In this document: positions 1 through 9,430 of the stretch, piece after piece | Numbering within the stretch: position 1 is the first letter of the stretch | How the letters are laid out: each line of letters opens with the position of its first letter | DNA from: Astragalus membranaceus | Lineage: Eukaryota; Streptophyta; Magnoliopsida; Fabales; Fabaceae | Direction: 5' to 3' | Length of the DNA: 64,000 bases | Assembly: GCA_039519185.1 (NCBI GenBank) | Contig: CM076851.1 | Span: 51,008,751-51,072,750, forward strand | Made by a program: the position numbers and the translations under genes | The notes under the pieces: generated by a model | What the model was told of the DNA's origin: nothing | Databases searched by the model: none | Seen by the model: only the letters and a program-made list of their open reading frames with translations

Positions 1-693
1 TGTGGGGAGGAGTGAGATGCACTCTACCTCGTGTTTGGAGATTGAACTTGATCGGATGCAAACTGAGTTTTGGGAGTAAACCTCTTTGACTTAGCCATTG
101 CTGCAAAACCCTATTTAGCTGTGTGTGAGAGTAATATATAGATGACCATGAATCCAAATATTAAAAATAGTAAGTCAAAGTTCAAACCATCAGATTTTAT
201 CAATGCTCAAAGAATAACAATGAGAAAAAAGAGAATTTCATTGAATATAAAAATTATATGTAATGATTTCACCCCACGGAATTTTTATGTCCTGTCATAC
301 AGGTGGAGTATTCACCATAAACAAAAAGTAGACAAATGATAACCGATGAGGTAAAGAAACTAATGATAGTTCATAATGCTACATGAAACAAGTGGTAAGA
401 TTTGTTTACCTACTTGCAAAGTCTAAAGCAATTCTAATGGTGAAAATAACAACTCATTTGGCAAAACAAGGCCTCAAAGAAATAATTGCTAGGAATGTTC
501 AGCCAAAAAGCAAGTAGAGAAATAATTACTTATACCTCTACACATAACCATCCAAGCACCGTTCCCTTTCCACTACAAGTACAAACTCACCTCAACAACC
601 AAAAGAATTCACTCAAGATTCCAACAAGGAAGAAGATCAAGAACATATAGAAGAAGAAATGAATAATAAGAGCACCGAAGAATGCTTGCTAAT
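1..693. other. No gene recognised
   Basis: AT-rich sequence without a convincing coding frame. The one short open frame on the + strand (142-339) has lysine/asparagine-rich composition expected of AT-rich non-coding DNA and no recognisable motif. No RNA gene or clear repeat boundary was seen. Confidence 0.6.
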
Positions 694-803
694 AGAGACG
701 GTGGCTTACACCGCCGTATAAACCGCTGCTAAATATTAATCGGCGGCGGTTAAACAAAAACCGCCGCAGAATAACCGCCGCTGGTTGCCTTTTTTGTTGT
801 AGT
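694..803. repeat. CACTA-like terminal fragment, GC-rich
   Basis: A short GC-rich island in AT-rich DNA is built from repeats of CCGCCG/CGGCGG type and ends in ccttttttgttgtagt. The reverse complement of that end (ACTACAACAAAAAAGG) resembles the terminus of plant CACTA elements of the CACTACAACAAAA type, and the GC-rich subterminal repeats fit. Only one end is visible, and the outermost bases are altered (GTAGTT rather than GTAGTG), so this is a remnant. Family assignment is inference. Confidence 0.45.
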
Positions 804-827
804 TTTTGTATGGACCTAAAACATATT

Positions 828-1388
828 TTACCCATTAAAAATTGACAGTAAAAGTAAATTGACGGTAAAAATAAACTGACAGTAAAAATAAAAATTACAA
901 TAATTGAACATTGTAGTTTTTTGACTATTATTCTTCTCCAAGGTTGACAATGGAATATATCCCGAAACAATCATCTTCATTTTGGTAAAATGAATATATC
1001 GAACATGATGGTGATGAGGGAGGAAGAACTCGCTTCTTTTTCTTTTCTTTCTTTTTTGAAGATGAAGAAACTTCTCCTCTTTAATTTTCTCAAAAGATTG
1101 ATTCTGCAATAATTGAATAATATTTTGTAGATTCTGAAGGACATCCTCTTCGGATGTCGAAGCGACTAGGGCTGCAGAAATTTTAGCCTTTTGATTGAGA
1201 AAGTTGCAAGTGTTCGGATCTGCGACCTGCAAGAATTTTGGATTGCTTTTGAACCACATGGTTACATTTTCTAGAGATGTCATCGAGGCATCGAAACAAG
1301 GCCACCACTTGACAAAAGCTTGTTTGTAAAAAGACATTAATGATTTTGGATGATGATAATTACTAATTTTATATTGCAGAAAATCCAT
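828..1388 (-). pseudogene. Uncharacterised 186-codon frame at the 3' side of the viral copy
   Basis: An uninterrupted 186-codon frame starts MDFLQYKISNYHHP. It contains a tryptophan-rich segment (VKWWPCFD), a central leucine/glutamine-rich stretch likely to be helical (LQNLQNIIQLLQNQ), and a very basic run (KRKKRKRSEFF) near residue 110-120. After that it becomes low-complexity F/Y-rich sequence translated from a short tandem repeat (about 838-895), so only the first two thirds look like protein. It lies just downstream of the viral RT region on the same strand, so it could be the 3' end of the viral polyprotein or a separate late ORF. I do not recognise the family. Confidence 0.35.
838..895. 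repeat. Short tandem repeat, about 19-bp unit
   Basis: Three imperfect copies of a unit like ttgacagtaaaagtaaa lie head to tail. They produce the repetitive F/Y-rich tail of the overlapping - strand frame, which argues against that tail being real protein. Confidence 0.6.
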
Positions 1389-2399
1389 TAAAGAGAAAAA
1401 GTGGTAAAGAAATTTAATTCAATTGGATAATTGCTAATATCCTTGTTGAATCTTTTGGTAAAAATTTGGAATCCTTATTGAACTTCAAGAAAGATTTCTG
1501 CAATTGGATCAAAATAATCCAACCATTGGAGGAACCAGTTTGGAAAAGAATATTTGGTTGCTCTTTTGAAATAAGTCAGCCAAGAATGTTTGAACAATTT
1601 ATTTTGTAAACTAAGGATGAGGTAATCTAAGGCTTTGATGTAATCCTAATAATTATAACCTATTGGGTCAATGAGTTGCGAAAATTTCTTAGTTTTTTTT
1701 TGGATTTTGTCCAAAAACTGAAGTTGTTAAAACTTTCAGGAATTGAAGGGAAGAATGGGTGATATTTTAGCCGTCTCTAGGATCTTTGTAGTGTTTGATA
1801 GCGACTGACTAAGTATCTATGAAAACAATACTCATAAAACAATTGGGTTTTATTTGAAGAAGACGGCAAAAAGTGAAGTTGGGGTGGAAGTATTTTAGAA
1901 GGAACTTTATTCAGATTTTTATCCAAAAGTTCTGGTTCTAAATTTGCTATAAGCAAAAAATTGTTTTTGGAATATAATGAGTTTGAGCAGGGATAATTTG
2001 GAATGGTTTTGGATTTATTTGGACAATTTGGGTTTTTTGGTTCTATACGGCTAGGTCTAAAGCTGGGATATCTTGGTCACCATTCTCTTCAGTTATACTA
2101 GCCCAAGTCTTTTTTGGAAGATTGACGAGTCACTATTCTTGGAAAGCCGAGATGGTTTGGATGGAGAAAGCATAGTTTGCTTTGGTTTGTTTAGAAATTG
2201 AAGATTGATTTTGAATTGGTTGGGTTGACTGGGTAGAATGACCCGGATTGGTTTAAGGTAGATGACCATGTCTGTCTTGTAATTGGTAAATCATTTAAAA
2301 CAAGTTTTCCTCTACCTCTTCCCCATGAGAAGGAAGATCTGGAAGTCATCTTAACTCTTTCCCTGTAAATATTCATGAGTGAGGTAGTTAGGGAGAGCA

Positions 2400-4134
2400 T
2401 TGTTTGAGCCTTTTAGATATTCAATTTCAAATTCAAATATGCTCAAAATAGCTTGCCATCTGACGAAAATATGTTTTGATGCAAGATTTTTAACATCTTT
2501 TCGTAAAATATCGTTTGCGGAATTTCAATCAACACGAACTAAATTTTTTTGACTAAGTAAATCAGATTGAAAATTTGAAATCAACAATACTATTGCTAAA
2601 ACTTTTTTCTTGACAGTAGAATATTTTTGTTGTGCAGGATTTCAATGTTTAGAAGTAAAAGCAATAATTTCCTCTTTCCCAGAAACTTTGTTTTAAACTG
2701 CCACCATAAACTATGTCAGAAGCATCAGTTTCGACAATTTTAAAAGCCCGAGGATTGGGAAGATAAAGGCATGAAAGATCCTTTACTTGGGATTTAATCT
2801 GTTTAACAAAATTAGTATGAATTTCCGTCCAAGGAGGAGGATCTTTCTTCAGACGATCATTGAGTGGTTTGATAAGATTACTGAGTTTCGGAAAGAAATG
2901 TAAGACATAGTTTAGGCAACATAGAAACCTTTGATTGGAAAATTAGCTGAAAATTCAATAGCTCTATTAATCGGAACAATAGTTCATTGATAAATATTAT
3001 GACCAAGAAATCTGATTTTTGTTTGAAACAAACTAATTTTTGTTTTGGAGGCGGCGAGACCAATTCTTTTTATCATAGAAATGAATAAATAAATATGCTA
3101 ATATGCTTGAAATATTGATGAATAGATTGAGAAAATATTAATACATCATCAATATAGACAATGACAAATTTTGAGTAAGGATTAAAAATTTCATTCATTG
3201 TTCTTTGAAATCAGAAGGGACATGTTTTAATCCAAATGGCATAAAATTTCATTCATATTGACCAAATGGGATAGAAAATGTTGTTTTTTACCTATCTTCT
3301 TATATGATCTGAATTTGCCAAAATCTAGATTTCATATCAAATTTAGAAAAGATTTCTGCATCATGGAGTCTCTTTAAGAGATCCTTCTTGTTGGGGATAG
3401 GATACCTAACCCAACAAAGAGTTTGATTAAGTGGTTTGTAATTTATAACAAGCCTAGGTGTTTCTCTTTCAATCTCAGCTTGTTTGTTGACATAAAATGC
3501 AGAACAAGACTAGGGGGCTCTTGCTACTGTGAATTAGTCCTTTTTTTCTAAAAGGTTTTTGATTTCCTTTTGACAAAATTGAAGAAGTTCTTCATTCATT
3601 TGAATTGGTCTTGCTTTTGTGGAATTTGTCTTTTCTGAAACTCCTTTTCATAAGGGAGTTCAACTATATTTTATTTTCTTTCCCAAAAAACATTAGGTAA
3701 ATTTGAGCAAATGGTAGATTGGATTTGATCTAAAAGACTTTTAATCTTTTGTTGAATATCCTGTTTTTGTAATTGATTTTCAATACTCTTAAAAGAAATT
3801 TCTTCTTTAAGAAAATTAATTTGATTTTCTTTATAGAAAATTATTTTTAAATTTCTAATAAATATTTCTTTAAAAATTTAAAAATAATTGGTTGACCAGT
3901 TAAAACAACATCATTGGAAAATTAAAACAAAGTTAAAATTAGAAAATAAAAAAGCAACATCATCTTAGCACTCTGGAAGTTATTGGCAAGTCCTCTAACA
4001 TCAATCTTACCACTGTTCTCCTCTTTCTCCCCTTCCTGGCTGTCATCATCATCTTCACCATTCATTCTTTGTTCACAATAACTATCTTGAACACGATCCG
4101 AATTTGAAGTGTTTATGCCCTCTAACTAACATTA
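2400..4134 (-). pseudogene. Caulimovirid reverse transcriptase/RNase H region (broken)
   Basis: On the - strand, conceptual translation in shifting frames shows the RT blocks in order: RLVINYKPLN (about 3440-3475), FSKFDMKSRFWQIQ (about 3310-3360), the catalytic YIDDVLIFS (about 3125-3155) and KTKIRFLGHNI (about 2995-3035), followed by RNase H-like sequence further down. In a functional enzyme the two Asp of YIDD bind the metal. Multiple stops and at least two frame changes lie between the blocks, and the G usually found in the FDMKSGFWQI block reads R here. The upstream part (3560-4134) is AT-rich and only weakly coding. It is a dead copy. Confidence 0.7.
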
Positions 4135-5212
4135 ACTTTTGGTCAAAAAAAAACTCACATTAACCGGTTTAGAATCATTCAGCTCCTCAACCAATTCACT
4201 CCCAATAGCAACATCCCCCCCAATGCCCACCCCAAAGGAGAAGCCAAGTCTCCAATATGACTCTTATTTGGTTTCAAAACTGCAACATATTTAATTTCAG
4301 GGTAACCTAACAAAAACCCACATTTAAAATCAACTTTTGGGGGTGCAAAAAACAATACACTTCCATAACCTCCTGAACATTGACAAACACCAATACTTGC
4401 ACGGTCGTGAGAGATAGAAAAAACAAAACCTAGCTTCATTCTCCTTCTTCTATTCAGATCACTGGATCAGTAACATAGGAAGAACTCAAATGAACAAAAC
4501 CCTTAAGGGTCTGTTTGGGAGTTTGGAGGGAGAGGGGAGGGGAGGGGAGGGGTTGGGACTAATAGAGTAAATTCTTTAGTGATGAGAAGAAAAATTATCC
4601 CCCTAAACTCCCCCAAATCCCTCTCTTAGTTTATTTTTGGACCCCCTCCAAAACCCTCCATATTTGGGGGAGTTTGGAAGGGCTCTAAAAATAAATTAGG
4701 AGAAGGGGTTTGGGGGGTTTAGGGGGATAATTTTTCTCCCAATTACTAAAGAATTTACACTATTAGTCTCAACCCCTCTCTTCCCCTCCCCTCCAAACTC
4801 TCAAATACACCCTAAGAGATAAAGTGCTTAAAGATGAGAAGTTCAATAGCAAAGAGGAAAAACCACTTGAAACGAGTGAGAGTGAAACGAAAGTGAGAAT
4901 GAGAGGGGGATTCTGGATTTCAATTGTTGCTTTTTTAATTTCTATTTTTAACTTTGTTTTAATTTTGTTTTTTAATTTCCAAAGTGTATGCTTACATGGC
5001 ACATTTTAATGACGTGGAATCCAACTTAGCATGCCAGCACATTAAAAAATGCCACATAACACATGTCACGTCAGCACCGTTAGTGAAAACTAATAGTGGG
5101 GACTAAAAGTACTAACGGAGAATAATGTAGGGACCAAAAGTGCCCAAAAAATTTTAGAGAGACTAAAAACAAAATTCGTTATATTTATAGGGACAAAAAA
5201 CATATTTAACTC
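4135..5212. mobile_element. Insertion splitting the viral copy (MULE-like end, unclassified)
   Basis: Viral coding similarity stops near 4134 and resumes near 5213. The right end reads gggacaaaaaacatatttaactc, i.e. GAGTTAAATATGTTTTTTG on the other strand. That style of terminus recurs on Mutator-like elements of this window (compare GGCTTAAATACAGTTTTGG at 34807). I could not find the matching left end, so boundaries and class are tentative. It contains the Tourist-like MITE at 4508-4812. Confidence 0.4.
4508..4812. mobile_element. Tourist-like MITE (PIF/Harbinger type), full foldback
   Basis: A 305-bp near-palindrome begins GGGTCTGTTTGGGAG and ends in the complement of GGGTGTATTTGAGAG. It is flanked on both sides by TAA (4505-4507 and 4813-4815), the trinucleotide duplication typical of PIF/Harbinger elements. 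The two arms match along almost their full length, including the stretch taaattctttagt, so a transcript would fold into one long hairpin. It has no coding capacity. The short open frames here on both strands are artefacts of the repeat. Confidence 0.8.
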
Positions 5213-6772
5213 TTAAATCTATTAGTTACTAATGGACTCCTTGGAGGTTTTGATTCAAGTGTGGATCTTAATTTGTTTAGATATTTTTTCTTTTCTTGAG
5301 GATTTGGAATAACATTTATTACTTCAAAGAGTAGATCATACTCTTGGGTTAGAGCATTATTATGGTTAGAGGAATCAGTTAAATCATCATCCTGGATTTG
5401 GTTTAGGTTATCGAAGATTGATCAGAAGAATCTGAATCTGTATTAGAACCTTCTTCTGAATATTGAATTAACAAATTGTTAATCTTATTTTCTATTTCTG
5501 GATCTAAGTTTAGGGCTTTTAATTTTCCTATTAGCCTACAATTTCTACTAATGTGGCCGGGTTTACCACACTCGAAGCAAATAATAGGTTTTCTAGGAGC
5601 ATTATTATTCTCATATGTTTTCTTTGAAGGTTGAGTAGTAGCTTGTGGTCTGGATTTATTAAAACGGCTTTTTCTAAAATATTTAGGCTTGGGTAAAATG
5701 TATTGGGGTTTTGGTTTGGGCTTGGATCTAGCCTTCTTAGCACAAGGCAGACCAAATTGCTCACAAAAAGTCCCTAAATCTCTACGATTTTGGGCCTTTT
5801 ATTTGGAAATTTGCCGCCGAGTCTTATCATCTTGACATATTTTTAGGGCAACCTTTTGGATAATAGCAACTAGTTGTCCATAACTTAATTGATTTTAAGG
5901 GATTTCTCCATTAGGATTTTGGCTACAAAGTTTTTCCCTTACTTTATCTCCTAATGATTTAGGAAGTCTTGCTAAGAATTTTTCTTTCCAAAAAACTTGT
6001 TGGCTATCTTCTCTGGTATATATTATGGTTATGAATGTATCTTTATACCATCTGAAGTCACCAAGAGATTTATATTTAAGGTTAGATAATAACTCTGTAG
6101 ACCTATCTTTTATTAAATAGGGGTCTCCAATAAAATGTTGAGCTATTGTAAAAATTAAGGTATTAACAACATGAGGAATGTATTCTCCATTTTCTAAGAT
6201 TGGAGTACCATCCAGCTCTTGTTTAACAACAGTGAGAATTAAATATTTTTCATTTTCAACGAGATCATTATCCCACTAGCCTTTGAGTTGGCCGCAAAAC
6301 CTTGTAACTAAGATTTCAATTATCATATCTTCTGGACAATCATTGGATGTCTCATAGGCTGTAGCAACCATAGTCATATTTTGAAGGATTTTGGTTATAC
6401 CATACTCATTTTCACCAACTATGCTTCATTCATAAACATTATTAGCACTAAAGTTGTTAAAATTGGATTCCTTTTCTTTCAAAAGAAGATCTGGGCCGTA
6501 GCTCTAGGATAATAAATTTTAGTTTTTCTTCTTCATTGGTTTTTTGGATTATATATGACAGGATTGATTTTAATTTCAGAAATTGTTTCTTCCGTATGTT
6601 CATAAGAAGATTTTTCTCCTAACATATTAGTAGATTTAATTTTCTTAAGAGGAGGTGATGGTGTATCAGGAGCGATCGTCCTAAGTAACACCAATTGTTC
6701 ATTGAATTTGGCTAAAAATTCATCTGTAGCTTCTCCAAATTCCTTTTTGATTTGTTTCTTTAGCACATGCAT
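5213..6772 (-). pseudogene. Caulimovirid capsid-like region with CCHC zinc knuckle (broken)
   Basis: On the - strand the region from about 6770 down reads as a capsid/gag-like protein. It has an aromatic segment WKEKFLAKLPKSLGDKV (about 5940-5990), a basic stretch (KKARSKPKPKP, about 5715-5745) and the zinc knuckle CFECGKPGHISRNC (about 5540-5580: C-x2-C-x4-H-x4-C). An acidic serine-rich tail follows. Several in-frame stops and at least one frame change interrupt it. The segment 6533-6772 is open for 79 codons. The zinc knuckle binds viral RNA in the live family; here only the fossil remains. Confidence 0.7.
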
Positions 6773-6911
6773 CTAATGATATGCTGCATCTGGCATATAT
6801 GCATCTGACATAAAGTACATTTGACATACATGGCTCTTCTGTAAGTGACCATAATATGTGCAATATTTTTAGTGGTTGATGTTTGAGTAGCTGATCACCT
6901 TTATTTTCCAC

Positions 6912-8098
6912 TCAATAATGATTACTAAAACATGCTTTATTGCACGTATTAGATGTGTTTTAGACGTTTTGTTTTGAAAGTGACAATTATTCATTTCTAA
7001 AATTAGGTGGAAATATTTTTTGAAAACATTTCGTATTTTTCTCTATACCGCATTTAAACAAAACTGCTCACATTCACTTCACTCACTCACGTACACTATT
7101 CACTCTCTACGATGCCTCACTTAGAACCCTAAACCTCTATATGCAATCTGTAATTTTCTGAAACGGACTCTTAACAAGGTGTTGCTGCTGCACGAGTAGG
7201 TCCTCTTCCAACTAGGAAGTGTGATCCTTCTGAGTGTCACGTGGTGATAGATTTACGATTTGACCCCAATGAGCTTTCATTATGTTCATTATAATATGCT
7301 AAATGTCATTATGACACTAGCTAGAAGATATCAAGGAAAGGTTGATAAGAGATAATCGTAAGAGGAAGCTGCTTGAGAAGATGAAGCAGAAACGATTACA
7401 GATCAATAAAAGCTTGGCATATAAGTGGGAGAGGGTAAAACTAAAACCATTTATTGAAGCCTACATTATTGAACAAGAAGAAAATACCATGAATCCATGA
7501 TCTACACTGTAATAAGTCCTATAGTGGAACATTCATCGAACCGGGAACTAGAAGACTATGGAACCATGGTTGTTTACACTCCCTGCGCCAACAAGCTCAT
7601 CATGCTCTCAACCATTTATAATCTTTTTGTCCAATGACAAAAGGGGGGGGGGGGGGGGTGGGGGATAATACTGAAATAATTGAGGAACACTCGATCGATA
7701 ATATCAACCATTTAGAATTCATGCTGACATTAACATATCATAAGTAGAGTTGCCTTAATGATGTTACAATCCAAATGCGTTGAAATAGAAGTGTTTTAAA
7801 TTACAAAATGCTCCGATATAAAGTTTGCCCTGCACAATATTTACCCTGATACACTAATGTAGGAGTGTCTGATAGGATATTCGAATACACATATGCTATT
7901 TATTAGAACACACATAAGAGTTATTTACTCAAAGTTAAACCAAGGACAATGCCTAGTGTCCCAGGAAAATCCTTCTTCTTTCTCTCCAAAACAAGGAGCT
8001 GCTTAGATTCTTGACACCTAAATATGAACACTCATCTTCAGATTTGACGAAAAAGAATCACCAAATTAAGAACCCAAAGGCAAGACCTTTAACATCCA
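6912..8098. other. Intergenic, no intact gene
   Basis: AT-rich sequence with a G16 homopolymer at 7643-7658 and a small coding-looking block at 7321-7500 (listed separately). No other gene, RNA or bounded repeat recognised. Confidence 0.5.
7321..7500 (+). pseudogene. Possible orphan exon, basic helical peptide
   Basis: Directly after an acceptor-like cactag at 7315-7320, a frame of 59 codons plus a TGA stop (7498-7500) reads a lysine/arginine-rich helix (for example NRKRKLLEKMKQKRLQINK) followed by a more acidic end. Upstream (about 7180-7290) a second open stretch includes GPLPTRKCDPSECHVV. Codon-like composition in AT-rich surroundings suggests a fragment of a captured or decayed gene. I do not recognise the family, and no start codon or promoter was identified. 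Confidence 0.25.
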
Positions 8099-9122
8099 CA
8101 CTACAAAATAATTCGGACTTATCGGCGACCAAAATCCGTCGAAACGATAAAAAATCGCCAAAAATGTCACTTTTTCGACGGTTTTTGGCTGGTGGTAAAA
8201 CGCTCGTAGGTAACTTTTTCCGGCGGCATGGCCGTCGGCAATGCAAAAAAATTACATTACCTGCGGCCAAAAACCGCTGATAAAGAAAAAAGAATTACAT
8301 TTCCAGCGGCCAAAAACCGCCGGTAATGTTAAAAAAACCAAATTTCAATTTTTTTAATTTAATAAGAAATAATTATTTAAATCTAATATTTTGATTTGTA
8401 TAATTGATTAAATGATTAGATTTATTTTAATTTAAATAACAAAGGAAAAAATGAGAGAATAAAAAACAAGAAGAAAATAATGTATGAGAATGAAGAAGCG
8501 TATGAGAATAAATGATATACGAGAGAATAAGAATGAAAAATTAAAAATGAATAAGAATGAAGGAGTGAGAAAGAATTAGAAAGAAGAAAGATAAGAAATT
8601 GGAAAATGTAGGAGAAAGATATAAGAAAATATTTATGGAGATTGGAGAGTATTTTTTTGGTTTGGACCATCGCTGGCTACCCACGGAGTGTCCCAACGCT
8701 TTCAACGAAAGACTAATCTCCGCTCGTGCTTAGGATATTTTCGCACTGACCAACACCGGGAAAGATATAGAAGAGAATGAGAAGGAAAGATAGAGTAAAT
8801 GAGAGGATGAGAAGAGTGTCAGAGAAAATTTTATTTACAACTATTTTCGGACGGTTCCGGCGATATTTTCGGCGGTTTCAAGTCGCCGGTAATTACCAGC
8901 GGGTTTCTTCCACTAGTAACGGCGTCTGCAGCATTTCCCGCGGTTTTTCCGCCAATAACAGTAGCGGTAGCATTTCCATCAGTAAAAAAATTTCTTTTAC
9001 CAACATTACCGGCGTATTTTGGACGCCAGTAACATAAAAAAATAATAATTTTACCACCGGCCATGGCTGCCGAAAATTGCCGGCGGATCACGGTCGCTAA
9101 TAATCCGCGTTTTTTTGGTAGT
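8099..9122. mobile_element. Non-autonomous CACTA-like element
   Basis: Begins CACTACAAAATAATTCGG and ends ttttttggtagtc, a degenerate complement of the start. Both ends carry clustered GGCGGT/CCGCCGGTAA-type subterminal repeats (8120-8330 and 8850-9110), as known for CACTA elements. The interior (8340-8830) is purine-rich AT sequence without coding capacity. The right terminus has C where G is expected, and the 3-bp flanks (cca versus about cta) match poorly, so boundaries may be off by a few bases. The open frames at 8011-8280 and 8777-9091 are shadows of the repeats. Confidence 0.5.
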
Positions 9123-9188
9123 CCTAGCTAGCTAGGTCACAAAGTCTGTTTTTAGTGCGTATGATATGATATGATTAGTTAGTGATAG

Positions 9189-9430
9189 TTTTTTTTTTTA
9201 GATAAGCAAATGATTCATTGAAAAACAGAGCACAAAGCGTGCCCAGCCATTACAATGAAAAGGGGAGGGCCTCCTCAAAACCTCCTTTGCCAAAACCCTT
9301 TAGGGAAAAAGACTCAGGTAGGAAAAAGAGTACCTCGCACCTAATGTACAACAATGGGACTAAGAAGTCCTAACCCATTGCTTCTCCCCCGACTAAGGTT
9401 ACAAAGGAACGAAAATTATGATGAGAGTTC
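9189..9430 (-). other. LINE 3' UTR and poly-A tail
   Basis: About 230 bases follow the ORF2 stop (9431-9433) up to the poly-A tail. The T11 run at 9189-9199 on the + strand abuts the target duplication directly, which establishes the orientation. Confidence 0.85.

Larger units (their letters stand above)
820..6911 (-). mobile_element. Endogenous caulimovirid (pararetrovirus) copy, decayed and interrupted
   Basis: Read on the - strand, the order from about 6.8 kb downwards is a capsid-like region with a CCHC zinc knuckle, then, after an unrelated insertion (about 4.14-5.21 kb), a reverse transcriptase/RNase H region, then an unknown 3' part. Capsid-then-RT order without LTRs or a recognisable integrase, with the RT motif YIDDVLIF, is what is known of endogenous Caulimoviridae in plants. 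Many in-frame stops and frame changes break all frames, so it cannot encode a working polyprotein. I cannot place it in a genus by eye; Petuvirus-like or Florendovirus-like are possibilities. A degenerate Ty3-type element is less likely because no LTR or integrase was seen. Both outer boundaries are approximate. Confidence 0.7.

Noticed and set aside
8011..9091. Small GC-rich proteins in the 8.0-9.1 kb region
   Set aside because: Frames coincide with the subterminal repeats of the CACTA-like element and overlap on both strands.
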